A stretch of 64,000 nucleotides of DNA from Planomicrobium soli (GCF_003014655.1 NZ_PYAT01000013.1:1-64000), one strand, 5' to 3'. Positions 16,611 through 25,086 are shown, counted from the stretch's first letter. Numbers and translations: made by a program. Notes: a model not told the origin generated them from the letters alone.

Positions 16611-17657
16611 TTATAGTTCTCCCATATTGACAAACTGAGCGTCAATATCGAGGTTTCCGTTGATTCGCTTTACGTATAGTTTTTCTCCGTCCAGCCATTT
16701 CTGAAAGTCGAGCATAAGCGGCAGCCGGTTCGGGCCTAACGCAAAGCCGACTTCAAGCGTTTCTGGAAAATAGGCAGCAGTATGAAGCGTCCCTGAAGCC
16801 GTAGCATACTTTTTGGAAAAAACGCCTTTATCCGAATCGTTGAGCAGCCGGAATGCGCTAAAGGCGTCCGTCAAACCGTCTTGATGATTTTGTATGGTTT
16901 GTTCACGACGCCGGGAATCTTCAATTTGATAACGGTTTTCTTCCGTCAATAGTTCAAAATGGTTTGTTGATACCGAAGCGTTCCGGACTTTGACTTCTCT
17001 TGGTGAGGCTTCGACCACTTTCGTTTCCCCAGACTTATCCAAGAGTACGTAACTGAACGAACGGCGATGCGGAATTTCTTTCAACAACGCAACCGCTTCT
17101 TCGATCGTTGCGCAGTTTTCGAGTATGAGACGCCCGATCATGTTGCAGATAAATCCATCTTCTGAATTGCGCCGGTTAATAAAGTTGTAACCCATGGACA
17201 ATCCTTTTTCGTTAATGCCGTCAGTCCGTCCGGTAATTTGCATGGTCGGCCCGATTGTTGCATACCCGCCGTCAGTCGGCTGATACAAGGCAAATCGGCC
17301 TTCATAACCTAGCGGTGTGCTGTCGTAGTTCCGGACCATAAAATCTGGAGCTGTAAAGATTGAACAACCACTCCGGACATACTCCAAATAATAGCCTCCA
17401 AAATCTTTGATGGCGTCATACATCGGCCATTCCAATGCATCGGCCAACCCGCAAATTTCCTCCCAAATCGCTGGCGACAGATCCAGCAACAGCTTTTTCG
17501 CTTCTTGTTCATTTATTGTGAAATTCCGGTTTTGGGGACCCCATTGTTTTTTGCGGTTCGGCAAGATAAATGAGTTTTTCAGCATCTGCCCTTGCTCGAA
17601 TCCAAAGTCGTAATGGCCCCCGCGAAACTGAATCACATCACTATGCACTCGTCCCAC
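16611..17657 (-). CDS. C45-family autoproteolytic acyltransferase/hydrolase, copy 2
   Basis: This paralogue of the converging gene shares HSDxIQFRGxHxxFG at the start, the RSGCSI nucleophile region with VRNYD, YNFINRR, and FSYVxLDxSG in the second half. The ribosome binding site AGAGGGA ends directly at a TTG (17663) and is spaced 6 bases from GTG 17657, which I prefer (348 residues). The two copies are clearly homologous but well diverged, so the duplication is old or one copy was imported. Two copies may mean two amide substrates. Confidence 0.84.
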   Translation of the reverse strand: MGRVHSDVIQFRGGHYDFGFEQGQMLKNSFILPNRKKQWGPQNRNFTINEQEAKKLLLDLSPAIWEEICGLADALEWPMYDAIKDFGGYYLEYVRSGCSIFTAPDFMVRNYDSTPLGYEGRFALYQPTDGGYATIGPTMQITGRTDGINEKGLSMGYNFINRRNSEDGFICNMIGRLILENCATIEEAVALLKEIPHRRSFSYVLLDKSGETKVVEASPREVKVRNASVSTNHFELLTEENRYQIEDSRRREQTIQNHQDGLTDAFSAFRLLNDSDKGVFSKKYATASGTLHTAAYFPETLEVGFALGPNRLPLMLDFQKWLDGEKLYVKRINGNLDIDAQFVNMGEL

Positions 17658-17762
17658 TTGCAATCCCTCTTTTTATCTCGAATTACCTTGAGTTTACTGC
17701 AGATTACCGGGAATGAAAAAGAATATGCCTACAACTTAAATGAGGAGAAACCTGCATAAACG

Positions 17763-17797
17763 AAACCCCTGCATCAAAAAATCGAAGCAGGGGTTTT
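17763..17797. terminator. Terminator after the B3/4-domain gene
   Basis: AAACCCCTGC (17763-17772) pairs with GCAGGGGTTT (17787-17796). T-rich flanks are short, stronger on the plus strand. Confidence 0.65.
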
Positions 17798-17801
17798 GTT
17801 G

Positions 17802-18464
17802 CTACCACACAGCAATTTCTGCAGTTCCGCCATTAATGCCAGTAAACATATTCGAAGCGGCGGTAAGCATCTGAATGGCATTGTCTCGGTCCATGGATGG
17901 GCGCAGATAAAAGATATGTAATGCGTTGACGGTTTGTTCGGTGACCATAGTTCGCTTCGAATCAACATACGGACTGCCGAAAGCGCCTTGTTCGTCTTTT
18001 GAGACGAGGATATGGGTCAAGGTGTTGACGCGGTTGTTGATGCCTTCGTACTGGTCCCTTTCAGTGCCGACAGCAATTTCCACATTGCCTGAAATTTTGT
18101 CAGAATCATATAAGCCGAGCGGAATTTCATATTGCAGGGACAGGAAGCTGTTCATGTCGACCCCGGAATGGACAGGCGTTAGATAATTCTGCTTGCGGAT
18201 CCTGCGGAAGAGAGCCTCTGCCGAAGGGCGGTAACGGCTAGGGTCGGCGCCGAGTGCTTTCCATATCAGCTGCCATTCAAGAAGCCCGGGAAAGTCCGTA
18301 ATTTCTTTGTCTTCTAAATCAAAATACAATTGTTCCTGGAAAAGCTGAAGCCGGCCTTTTAGCATTTGAGGTGACTCGGAAACGGTGATATTGTTATAAT
18401 GAATCGTTCCTAATTTAAAATCAGGAAGAATTTCAAGAATTTTAGGATTGACGACAATATCCAT
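17802..18464 (-). CDS. B3/4 domain protein (PheT-like editing fold)
   Basis: The 220-residue protein matches free-standing B3/4 domains, related to the editing module of phenylalanyl-tRNA synthetase beta subunit. Diagnostic stretches are WQLIWKALGADPSRYRPSAE, EALFRRI and HSGVDMNSFLSLQYEIPLGL. Such proteins are presumed to clear mischarged tRNA or bind amino acids, but the function is not proven. The start ATG is preceded by AAAGGAAG. The divergent neighbour is queG. Confidence 0.82.
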   Translation of the reverse strand: MDIVVNPKILEILPDFKLGTIHYNNITVSESPQMLKGRLQLFQEQLYFDLEDKEITDFPGLLEWQLIWKALGADPSRYRPSAEALFRRIRKQNYLTPVHSGVDMNSFLSLQYEIPLGLYDSDKISGNVEIAVGTERDQYEGINNRVNTLTHILVSKDEQGAFGSPYVDSKRTMVTEQTVNALHIFYLRPSMDRDNAIQMLTAASNMFTGINGGTAEIAVW

Positions 18465-18528
18465 GGGAATCTTCCTTTCAAATGGTTTTTACCATCGTAT
18501 CATAAAATAGAGTGAGGGGTTATCGACA

Positions 18529-19674
18529 ATGAATCTCGAAGGGTTTCAACAAGAGCTTGTTGCTTATGCCTCTGAAATCGGGATTGATAAAATCGGTTTT
18601 GCATCAGCGGAACCTTTTTATAATTTGCGCCACCGCCTGATCCGCCAGCAACAGTTGAAGTACCAGTCCGGATTTGAAGAACCGGACATCGACAAACGGA
18701 CGCGTCCGGATCTTTTGCTCGATGAAGCGGTAAGCATTATCGCAATTGCAATCGCTTATCCATCAAAAATGAAAGACGCCCCACAAGGTGTAAGGGGGGC
18801 ACGGCGAGGCATTTTTTCTCGATCATCATGGGGGAAAGATTACCACGCGGCGCTAAGGGAGCGGCTGACGCTCCTCGAAGCCTTTATTGCCGCCCATTAT
18901 CCTGAAGCCCGGATGCGCTCAATGGTGGATACAGGAGAGCTGTCTGACCGGGCGGTGGCAGAGCGTGCAGGAATCGGCTGGAGTGCAAAGAACACCAACA
19001 TCATTACACCGGAATTCGGTTCGTATGTATACCTTGGGGAAATGATCACCAACATCCCATTCCGCTTTGATGAACCGATGGAAGACCAATGCGGCGATTG
19101 CCGGCTTTGCATCGATTCCTGCCCGACCGGCGCGATTGTCGAAGGCGGCCAACTGAATGCTCAACGCTGCGTTTCATTTTTGACGCAGACGAAAGGCTTT
19201 TTGCCGGATGAATTCCGTACCGTCATCGGCAACCGGTTATATGGCTGCGATACGTGCCAGACGGTTTGCCCGAAAAACAAGCGGAAAGCCAATCAGATTC
19301 ATCCTGAGTTCGATCCGGATCCGGAAATCGCCAAGCCGCTGCTAGAGCCATTGCTGACTATTTCGAACAAGGAGTTCAAGGCGAAATTCGGTTATGTTTC
19401 CGGTTCGTGGCGCGGCAAAAAGCCGATTCAGCGCAATGCCATCTTGGCGCTTGCGCATTTCAAAGAAGCGAGCGCTGTGCCGGCATTAATTGAACTATTG
19501 ATACGTGATGAACGGCCGGTGATCCGGGGGACCGCTGCTTGGGCAATCGGGAAAATCGGCACTGATGAAGGGCTGCTTGCCTTAAAGCAGGCGGAGCAAC
19601 GAGAACAAGATGAAGAAGTACTAGAGGAAATTCAAAAAGGATTGGCATTTTTTGCTGAAGAATTGAAAGGATAA
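18529..19674 (+). CDS. queG: Epoxyqueuosine reductase
   Basis: The 381-residue cobalamin-dependent iron-sulfur enzyme performs the last step of queuosine synthesis, reducing epoxyqueuosine at wobble position 34 of tRNA. Two 4Fe-4S motifs are visible, CGDCRLCIDSCPTGAI and YGCDTCQTVCPKNK. A C-terminal HEAT/PBS repeat segment (VIRGTAAWAIGKIGTDEGL) is typical of the long Bacillales form. A canonical GVRGARRGIFSRSSWGKDYH region for cofactor binding is present. trmL, which modifies the same nucleotide position in other tRNAs, starts on the base after this stop codon. Confidence 0.95.
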   Translation: MNLEGFQQELVAYASEIGIDKIGFASAEPFYNLRHRLIRQQQLKYQSGFEEPDIDKRTRPDLLLDEAVSIIAIAIAYPSKMKDAPQGVRGARRGIFSRSSWGKDYHAALRERLTLLEAFIAAHYPEARMRSMVDTGELSDRAVAERAGIGWSAKNTNIITPEFGSYVYLGEMITNIPFRFDEPMEDQCGDCRLCIDSCPTGAIVEGGQLNAQRCVSFLTQTKGFLPDEFRTVIGNRLYGCDTCQTVCPKNKRKANQIHPEFDPDPEIAKPLLEPLLTISNKEFKAKFGYVSGSWRGKKPIQRNAILALAHFKEASAVPALIELLIRDERPVIRGTAAWAIGKIGTDEGLLALKQAEQREQDEEVLEEIQKGLAFFAEELKG

Positions 19675-20157
19675 GTGAAAGATTTGGCTATACACATTGT
19701 TTTGTACCAACCACTGATTCCAGCGAATACTGGAAATATTGCCCGCTCATGCGCTGGAACAGGAGTGAAATTGCACTTGGTTCGGCCGCTCGGCTTTTCA
19801 ACGGACGATAAAATGCTGAAGCGTGCGGGCCTCGATTATTGGGAGCATGTCGATCTGACTTATCACGATTCGCTTCAGGATCTGTTCGATAGCTATAAAG
19901 ACGGAGAATTTTACTATATTACAAAGTTTGGCACAAAAACGTATACGACGTTCGACTTTTCAGATTTAAAGAAAGACCATTTCTTCGTGTTTGGCCAGGA
20001 AACAAAAGGCTTGCCAAGAGAATTGATCGACCAGAACCTCGACCGTTGCCTGCGGATACCGATGAACGAGCATATCCGTTCGTTGAATCTGTCGAATACG
20101 GCTGCCATCTTAATGTATGAAGCATTGCGCCAACAGAATTATCCAGGATTGCAATGA
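19675..20157 (+). CDS. trmL: tRNA (cytidine(34)-2'-O)-methyltransferase
   Basis: The 160-residue SPOUT methyltransferase makes Cm34/cmnm5Um34 in tRNA-Leu. The trefoil-knot motifs are clear: IPANTGNIARSCAGTG, FGQETKGLP and RIPMNEHIRSLNLSNTAAI. The length is normal. The GTG start immediately follows the queG stop, with AAAGGA inside the queG end as ribosome binding site, so translation is coupled. Both enzymes act on anticodon position 34. Confidence 0.94.
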   Translation: MKDLAIHIVLYQPLIPANTGNIARSCAGTGVKLHLVRPLGFSTDDKMLKRAGLDYWEHVDLTYHDSLQDLFDSYKDGEFYYITKFGTKTYTTFDFSDLKKDHFFVFGQETKGLPRELIDQNLDRCLRIPMNEHIRSLNLSNTAAILMYEALRQQNYPGLQ

Positions 20158-20158
20158 A

Positions 20159-20186
20159 AAAAGGACAGCGAAATCGCTGTCCTTTT
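20159..20186. terminator. Bidirectional terminator after trmL
   Basis: AAAAGGACAGCG (20159-20170) pairs perfectly with CGCTGTCCTTTT (20175-20186) around AAAT. It also ends the short minus-strand gene that begins at 20288. Confidence 0.9.
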
Positions 20187-20189
20187 ACA

Positions 20190-20288
20190 TTATTGCTCGT
20201 CAAATGTACCTGGTTTGTCATCGTGGCCAGCTGAAAGAATAGCTGACAAGAACGCTACACAAACGCCTAGAATAAGGATTAAGTTCAC
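20190..20288 (-). CDS. Putative 32-residue single-pass membrane peptide
   Basis: A short frame starts with GTG at 20288, nine bases after a strong AAGGAGG site, and stops four bases before the shared terminator. The product begins with VNLILILGVCVAFLSAILSA, a single hydrophobic helix, and ends in a charged tail GHDDKPGTFDEQ. A good ribosome binding site, terminator and amphipathic design argue for a real gene. I do not recognise a family. Confidence 0.6.
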   Translation of the reverse strand: MNLILILGVCVAFLSAILSAGHDDKPGTFDEQ

Positions 20289-20576
20289 AATTAACGACCT
20301 CCTTAAAATGTCCATCTGTTTTTTAGTATAGCTTATACGCCAGGAAAATGAAATAAAAGTGAAGGTTGAATTGTGAAGAATTTCTGTCTATATTAACTGC
20401 ATAAAACATAGCTTATACACATTAAGAAGGATTTCTTGAAATAACGGTTTATGGTGGCCATGAGGACTAAATGTAGTGAGTTTAATATAAAAAGCAAAAA
20501 AATAAAAAAATGTGAAACGAAAGTTGAACTCATCCGTATATATACTATACGAAAGTTTCGGAAAGAGGTGAAAAGA

Positions 20577-20885
20577 ATGAGAATGAAAATTTCTGTGGCT
20601 TTATTGTGGTTGACGGGGCTTGCCGAAGCGTTCTTGGCAATTCCATTTCTTGGTGGCGGATTTGTTGTCAGCACAGGTTATACGGCGCTTGGCGTCATGT
20701 TTGTCCTCCACATAATCACATTGTTTTTCTGTTTTCGAGAATATTCACCAAAAAGCGGTTCCATTTTGGGGATTATCACAAGTTTAGTCGCTTGGTTCCC
20801 GCTGATTGGTTGGGCGTTTCACTTAGTAACAGCAATCGTCTTGCTATTTACAGCTGCTATCTCTGACCGCCGGGCAAGAATATAA
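20577..20885 (+). CDS. Small hypothetical membrane protein
   Basis: The 102-residue protein has three hydrophobic segments (about 5-22, 32-48 and 62-93) and no recognised motif. The start at 20577 follows AAAGAGGTG (20562-20570); an in-frame extension upstream lacks a ribosome binding site. A possible promoter is TTGAAC (20524-20529) with TATACG (20546-20551). It is a monocistronic gene closed by the terminator at 20893. Function unknown. Confidence 0.65.
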   Translation: MRMKISVALLWLTGLAEAFLAIPFLGGGFVVSTGYTALGVMFVLHIITLFFCFREYSPKSGSILGIITSLVAWFPLIGWAFHLVTAIVLLFTAAISDRRARI

Positions 20886-20892
20886 TCAACTA

Positions 20893-20917
20893 AAAACCGC
20901 CATTTTGGCGGTTTTTT
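20893..20917 (+). terminator. Terminator of the small membrane protein gene
   Basis: AAAACCGCC/GGCGGTTTT stem with a 5-base loop and T run. Confidence 0.85.
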
Positions 20918-21001
20918 ATTTTGATGCAAAAGGCAGAAAAAGGCGAATCACTACAAACTAACCACTGATTTCTTCTATTATTTGTTGCGAGTAGAGTAGA
21001 A

Positions 21002-21040
21002 AAAAAGACATCCAGTTAAATTCAAACTGAATGTCTTTTT
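21002..21040 (-). terminator. Terminator of the purine permease gene
   Basis: AAAAAGACATCCAGTT pairs with AACTGAATGTCTTTTT (one mismatch). It lies 37 bases beyond the permease stop codon. Confidence 0.85.
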
Positions 21041-21076
21041 CTATGTTTTGCGCTCAAAATATTGATCGAGCTTCTA

Positions 21077-22378
21077 TCAATGAGGCGCTATTAAAATTTG
21101 GATGGTGAAAAGCACAGCGAAGACGTAAAGGATTGGATGAACAGTTTTCGCTTTTCCTTTGAAGATTTTCATCAGTGGATAAGAGATAAAGCCGAGCGCG
21201 ATTCCTGTTGCAATGCTTGAAGTTAGCGGCATAGCTAATAGGATCAGGAAAGCCGGAAACGCTTCGTCAAATTGTTCCCAATTGATTTGCTTGACCGCTC
21301 CAATCATCAGGCTGCCGACGATGATCAAAGCAGGGGCTGTAATGGCTGAAACACTCGACAGCGCACCAACAAGCGGCCCGAAAAATGCGGCTACTATAAA
21401 AAGAATGGCTACGGTCAACGTTGTCAAACCTGTCCGGCCGCCAGCAGCAACCCCAGCAGATGATTCCACATAAGCGGAAGTCGGGCTGGTCCCGAGCATG
21501 GCGCCGGCTGTAGCGGCAACCGAATCAGCCAGCAATGCTTGTCGCATGCGCGGCATTTTGTTTCCTTTCATCAGGCCTGCTTGTTTGGCTACACCGATCA
21601 TTGTCCCAGTGGTATCAAAAAGCGTAACGAGCAAGAACGAAAACACAACGCCGTAAAGTCCGTATTGGATTACCAACTGAAAAGCTTCAACCGGGTTCCA
21701 AATGATGATGCCTTCAGGCAAAGAGGGCAATTTCAAAAAACCTTCTCCGAACTTCAATTGGCCCGTAAAGAAAGCGACAACTCCTGTCACAATCATGCCG
21801 TAGAAAATTCCGCCGTGAATATTCAGTGACATGAAAATAAGGGTTATCAATAAACCGAGCAATGCTAAAGCTACTGGTGGGGAAGTCAAATCGCCTAAAC
21901 CCACTAAGTTTGCCTCATTGGCTACGACAATGCCGCTCAAACGCATACCGATAAACGCGATGAACAACCCGATACCTGCTGTGATGGCGTGTTTCAAGTT
22001 TTCCGGAATGGCTTCGATCAGCACTTTCCGTAACCGTGTCAACGATAAGATAACAAAAATCAATCCTGCGGCGAACACTGCCGCAAACGCGGTGGTGTAA
22101 TCGATTGCGCCGCCCGAAGCAAGCACCATCGAAGTGAAATACGCATTCAATCCCATACCGGGAGCTATAGCAATCGGGTAGTTGGCAAATAGCGCCATCC
22201 ATAACGTACCGATAACAGAAGCGACAATCGTCGCTAAAAAGACTTGGTCAAATGGCACGCCCGCCGCGCCTAAAATAACCGGATTGACGATAACAATATA
22301 AGCCATGGTCAAAAACGTAGTAGTTCCTGCCAACACTTCAGTTTTTACATCTGTTCCATACTCTTTTAAATGAAACAT
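21077..22378 (-). CDS. pbuG: AzgA/PbuG-type hypoxanthine-guanine permease (NCS2 family)
   Basis: The 433-residue protein has 12-14 membrane helices and NCS2/AzgA signatures: opening FHLKEYGTDVKTEVLAGTTTFLTM, ANYPIAIAPGMGLNAYF and LLVTLFDTTGTMIGV. It imports purine bases with protons. The start at 22378 follows GGAAGGGG; the frame runs 15 codons further upstream without a ribosome binding site. Upstream PurBoxes and a promoter overlapping one of them support PurR repression, as in B. subtilis pbuG. The symbol is by similarity; pbuO is an alternative. Confidence 0.85.
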   Translation of the reverse strand: MFHLKEYGTDVKTEVLAGTTTFLTMAYIVIVNPVILGAAGVPFDQVFLATIVASVIGTLWMALFANYPIAIAPGMGLNAYFTSMVLASGGAIDYTTAFAAVFAAGLIFVILSLTRLRKVLIEAIPENLKHAITAGIGLFIAFIGMRLSGIVVANEANLVGLGDLTSPPVALALLGLLITLIFMSLNIHGGIFYGMIVTGVVAFFTGQLKFGEGFLKLPSLPEGIIIWNPVEAFQLVIQYGLYGVVFSFLLVTLFDTTGTMIGVAKQAGLMKGNKMPRMRQALLADSVAATAGAMLGTSPTSAYVESSAGVAAGGRTGLTTLTVAILFIVAAFFGPLVGALSSVSAITAPALIIVGSLMIGAVKQINWEQFDEAFPAFLILLAMPLTSSIATGIALGFISYPLMKIFKGKAKTVHPILYVFAVLFTIQILIAPH

Positions 22379-22394
22379 CTTCAAACCCCTTCCG

Positions 22395-22439
22395 AAACAC
22401 GAACAATTTAAACAACCTATCAAATATTATTCGTTTATT
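22395..22439 (-). promoter_or_regulatory. PurBox pair (PurR operator) of the purine permease gene
   Basis: AAACACGAACAATT (22395-22408) and, on the minus strand, AATAAACGAATAAT (22426-22439) are two inverted PurBoxes with central CGAA, separated by 17 bases. That spacing is the one B. subtilis PurR uses. The -10 of the promoter overlaps the second box. Confidence 0.72.
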
Positions 22440-22452
22440 AATGAAAAAGCAA
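22424..22452 (-). promoter_or_regulatory. SigA promoter of the purine permease gene
   Basis: On the minus strand TTGCTT (22447-22452) is followed by 17 bases and TAATAT (22424-22429). It fits the housekeeping consensus and sits over the PurBoxes. Confidence 0.65.
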
Positions 22453-22589
22453 GAGGTTTTGAAAAAAAATATGGAAAGCTGATTTTTGTATCGACTATTT
22501 ATACGATGAGGACGCAAAAGATAGAAGGAAGAAAAACCTTATCCGTATGGTACTCTACTGTTAGAAAACTAAAACTGGGAGGACTAACA

Positions 22590-23090
22590 ATGTCTAAAAA
22601 AGAGATGATTCTGGATCAATTAGCAGTTTGCCGGAACGAGGATAGTTGGATTAAGCCATTAAGTGCAGCGCTCAAAGGTCTGCGGATAGAAGAAGTAATT
22701 TGGAAACCGAATGAGGCTTCTAATTCGATCAGTGAAATCACTAGTCATTTGTTGTTTTACAACAGACGCTGGCTGAAGCGCTTTAAAGGGGAACCGGTGG
22801 GAGACAGCCCGGAACTCAATGCTTCGACTTTTCGGGCGATTGAGGCGTTGACCGAAACGGTCTGGCAAAACCATGTCGCTGAGCTGGATGCGAATCTTTT
22901 AGAGTGGCAAAAAGCAATTAGAGGTACAACTGAAGAAGAACTTCATAATTCCATTCCGGAATTTCCAGCAGAAGCTGTCTGGTGGGAAGCACTTTCCAAT
23001 CTTTGTACGCACAATACGTATCACATTGGACAAATAATTTATATCCGTAAAGCGCTTGGCAATTGGGAAATTGCGGCGGATTGGGAATAA
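22590..23090 (+). CDS. DinB/YfiT-like metal-dependent protein
   Basis: The 166-residue four-helix-bundle protein is of the DinB superfamily. The metal-ligand histidines are visible in SEITSHLLFYNRRW and THNTYHIGQIIYIRKALG. Members include thiol-S-transferases using bacillithiol, so a stress or thiol role is possible but not shown. The start at 22590 follows GGGAGGA; a longer frame upstream has no ribosome binding site. It ends against a terminator shared with the converging gene. Confidence 0.85.
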   Translation: MSKKEMILDQLAVCRNEDSWIKPLSAALKGLRIEEVIWKPNEASNSISEITSHLLFYNRRWLKRFKGEPVGDSPELNASTFRAIEALTETVWQNHVAELDANLLEWQKAIRGTTEEELHNSIPEFPAEAVWWEALSNLCTHNTYHIGQIIYIRKALGNWEIAADWE

Positions 23091-23147
23091 TAAAGCAGTA
23101 GGAGTTAGTGAAGCAGCTTTAGTTCTATTGGCAGCTTCACAAACAAA

Positions 23148-23175
23148 AACCTGCATAGAAAACTCTATGCAGGTT
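23148..23175. terminator. Bidirectional terminator
   Basis: AACCTGCATAGA (23148-23159) pairs with TCTATGCAGGTT (23164-23175). It serves the DinB-like gene and the converging pseudouridine synthase gene. Confidence 0.85.
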
Positions 23176-23197
23176 GCTTTAGTTATTTTGAAGATAT

Positions 23198-24043
23198 TTA
23201 CCGTGAAGTATCTTCAACGACAATTTTTTCTCCGGTGAACGGGTGGATAAACGACATACGAAATGCGTGCAAATGATAGGCGCCGTCTTGTGTCGGCGTG
23301 CCGCCGTAAAGTTCATCGCCAATGACCGGATTACCGAGATGGGCAAGATGTGCGCGGATTTGGTGCGTCCGGCCAGTTTCAAGCGTCAGATGAAGAATCG
23401 ATTTGCCTTCCATCCCTTTCACCACTTTGTAATGAGTGACTGCGCTTTGGCCGGTTGGCGATGCTATACGGCGAGTGGCATGATGGCGATCGCGTCCGAG
23501 TTTTGCATCTATTGTGCCAGACTTTTCGCGAACTTTCCCTTTGACTACCGCCTCATAATCGCGTACCAATTGTTTTTGCTCCAGCATGCGATCAGCGACG
23601 TTTTTAGCAACAGGATGCTTGGCTACCATCAATAAGCCGGATGTTCCTTGGTCAAGCCGGTGGACATGTTCCGCGTAGGATCCGCCATTGCGAACGATAT
23701 GGCCGAGAATAGCGTTGATAAATGTATCAATCTGGCCCGCTTCGTTTGGATGTGTTTTCATGCCTTTTGGTTTGACAGCAATGAGAAAATGCTCATCTTC
23801 AAACAGAATCGGCAATTCGATGTCATGTTTCGGTTCATACGGCGAAGCGGCTGGCGGCAAGTCGAAATGCAACACTGTGCCTTTAGCCAATGGCTCTTTC
23901 CATATCACTTCTTGGAACTTATCATTTTTCACGCTTTTTGCCATCCGCATTTCATGGACGATCTTTTTGCCTAAGCCCCATTCCGACCGCAGCAATTCTT
24001 CGACGGTCATGCCGTCATCTTTCACTTTATAACTCCAACTCAT
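23198..24043 (-). CDS. RluA-family 23S/tRNA pseudouridine synthase
   Basis: The 281-residue enzyme isomerises uridine to pseudouridine in RNA. The catalytic block AEHVHRLDQGTSGLLMVAK carries the active Asp, and GRTHQIRAHLAHLGNPVIGD is the second family signature. An N-terminal S4-like segment (VEELLRSEWGLGKKIVHEM) is present. ATG 24058 overlaps the ribosome binding site GGAGG; ATG 24043, 8 bases downstream, is preferred. Which uridine is modified cannot be told; B. subtilis YhcT/YjbO/YlyB are candidates for orthology. Confidence 0.9.
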   Translation of the reverse strand: MSWSYKVKDDGMTVEELLRSEWGLGKKIVHEMRMAKSVKNDKFQEVIWKEPLAKGTVLHFDLPPAASPYEPKHDIELPILFEDEHFLIAVKPKGMKTHPNEAGQIDTFINAILGHIVRNGGSYAEHVHRLDQGTSGLLMVAKHPVAKNVADRMLEQKQLVRDYEAVVKGKVREKSGTIDAKLGRDRHHATRRIASPTGQSAVTHYKVVKGMEGKSILHLTLETGRTHQIRAHLAHLGNPVIGDELYGGTPTQDGAYHLHAFRMSFIHPFTGEKIVVEDTSR

Positions 24044-24060
24044 CTGGCGTTCCTCCATAA

Positions 24061-24093
24061 AAAAGGATCATGCGCACTGCACATGATCCTTTT
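24061..24093. terminator. Terminator after the thioredoxin-like gene
   Basis: AAAAGGATCATG pairs with CATGATCCTTTT around a 9-base loop, six bases beyond the stop codon at 24099. Confidence 0.85.
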
Positions 24094-24098
24094 GTCAG

Positions 24099-24569
24099 TT
24101 ATTTTAAAACTACTTCATTGAAAAACTTCTCAATATTTTCTTTCGGCTGAGCTCCAGCCCAACGCGCCACTTCTTTTCCGTCCTCATAGTGCACAAGTGT
24201 CGGAGTACCTTCAATCGCATAATCCTGCCATCCTTGTTCAAACTCTAACAGATTATACTGCAGCACGTCTACATCCATATCTTCAGCGACTGGCATCAAG
24301 ACAGGCGTGGTCACTTGGCAGTGAGGACATGTCGGGCTGAAGAAATATACAGTTGTCGGTTCGCCGCTTGTGATTTTTTCATTGACTTCGTCAGGCAGCG
24401 CAATGTTCTGGTAATTTTCATCGTCCAACTGGTCGATGGTCGGCTGTTCCAGATTGTTCGTGCCGTATGGATTATTCGCAAGCTTTTTGCTGTTCGATTG
24501 GTTGGTTAAGAAGATGATCAAACCGAAAATCACAACAACAACAGCCGCGATGGCTATCATTTTTTTCAT
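24099..24569 (-). CDS. Membrane-anchored thioredoxin-like thiol-disulfide protein
   Basis: The 156-residue protein has an N-terminal membrane anchor (about residues 4-21) and an extracellular thioredoxin fold. The active site is CPHC in VYFFSPTCPHCQVTTPVL and the cis-proline is in IEGTPTLVHYEDGKEVARW. It is probably the oxidase partner of the BdbC homologue encoded one base upstream, forming disulfides in secreted proteins. BdbA or BdbD are the nearest functional counterparts, though BdbD is longer. Confidence 0.85.
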   Translation of the reverse strand: MKKMIAIAAVVVVIFGLIIFLTNQSNSKKLANNPYGTNNLEQPTIDQLDDENYQNIALPDEVNEKITSGEPTTVYFFSPTCPHCQVTTPVLMPVAEDMDVDVLQYNLLEFEQGWQDYAIEGTPTLVHYEDGKEVARWAGAQPKENIEKFFNEVVLK

Positions 24570-24570
24570 T

Positions 24571-24996
24571 TTACTTGTCCTCCTTAAGTGTTTTCCATAA
24601 GTAGATGCTCATACCGGCAATTAAGGTGAATGCGGTGAGCGCCAGAAATGGAATGGTGATAAATCCTAGCCAGTTGATGTATTGGCCCGTACATGGAACT
24701 TGCCCGCAGGCAGGAGCAGAATCAGCCAAAAAAGCAAGCTTTTGGATTCCATAGTGGTACAAAGCAATACCACCGCCGATAATAGCAAAAATCATAGTAG
24801 TGGCGGCAATGCGTATATTTTTCTGTACATAGGCGACGCCAATGATGATCACGAGCGGATACATGAAAATCCGCTGAATCCAGCACAGCTCGCAAGGTAT
24901 GTAGCCCCGGATTTCAGAAAAGTACAGTGATCCCATCGTTGCGACCAGTGAAACAACCCACATGGACAGCAAAACGTTTTCTTGGCGCTTTGTCAT
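24571..24996 (-). CDS. bdbC: DsbB-like disulfide bond formation protein
   Basis: The 141-residue quinone reductase has four transmembrane helices and two redox cysteine pairs, CELCWIQRIFMYP in the first loop and CGQVPC in the second. It reoxidises the thioredoxin-like partner and passes electrons to quinone. Length and motifs match Bacillus BdbC. The start ATG follows GAGGT. The next gene begins after a single spacer base, so the two form an operon. Confidence 0.92.
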   Translation of the reverse strand: MTKRQENVLLSMWVVSLVATMGSLYFSEIRGYIPCELCWIQRIFMYPLVIIIGVAYVQKNIRIAATTMIFAIIGGGIALYHYGIQKLAFLADSAPACGQVPCTGQYINWLGFITIPFLALTAFTLIAGMSIYLWKTLKEDK

Positions 24997-25086
24997 ATAA
25001 GAGTACCTCGTTTCAGATTTCTTCTATAAAAGTATAATTCTTAAACACCAGCAAGTAAAATATTATCATGATGCTAGACTATCCTA

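Noticed and set aside
23243-24032. Several long plus-strand frames inside the pseudouridine synthase gene
   Set aside because: Shadows of a gene with clear RluA motifs on the minus strand.
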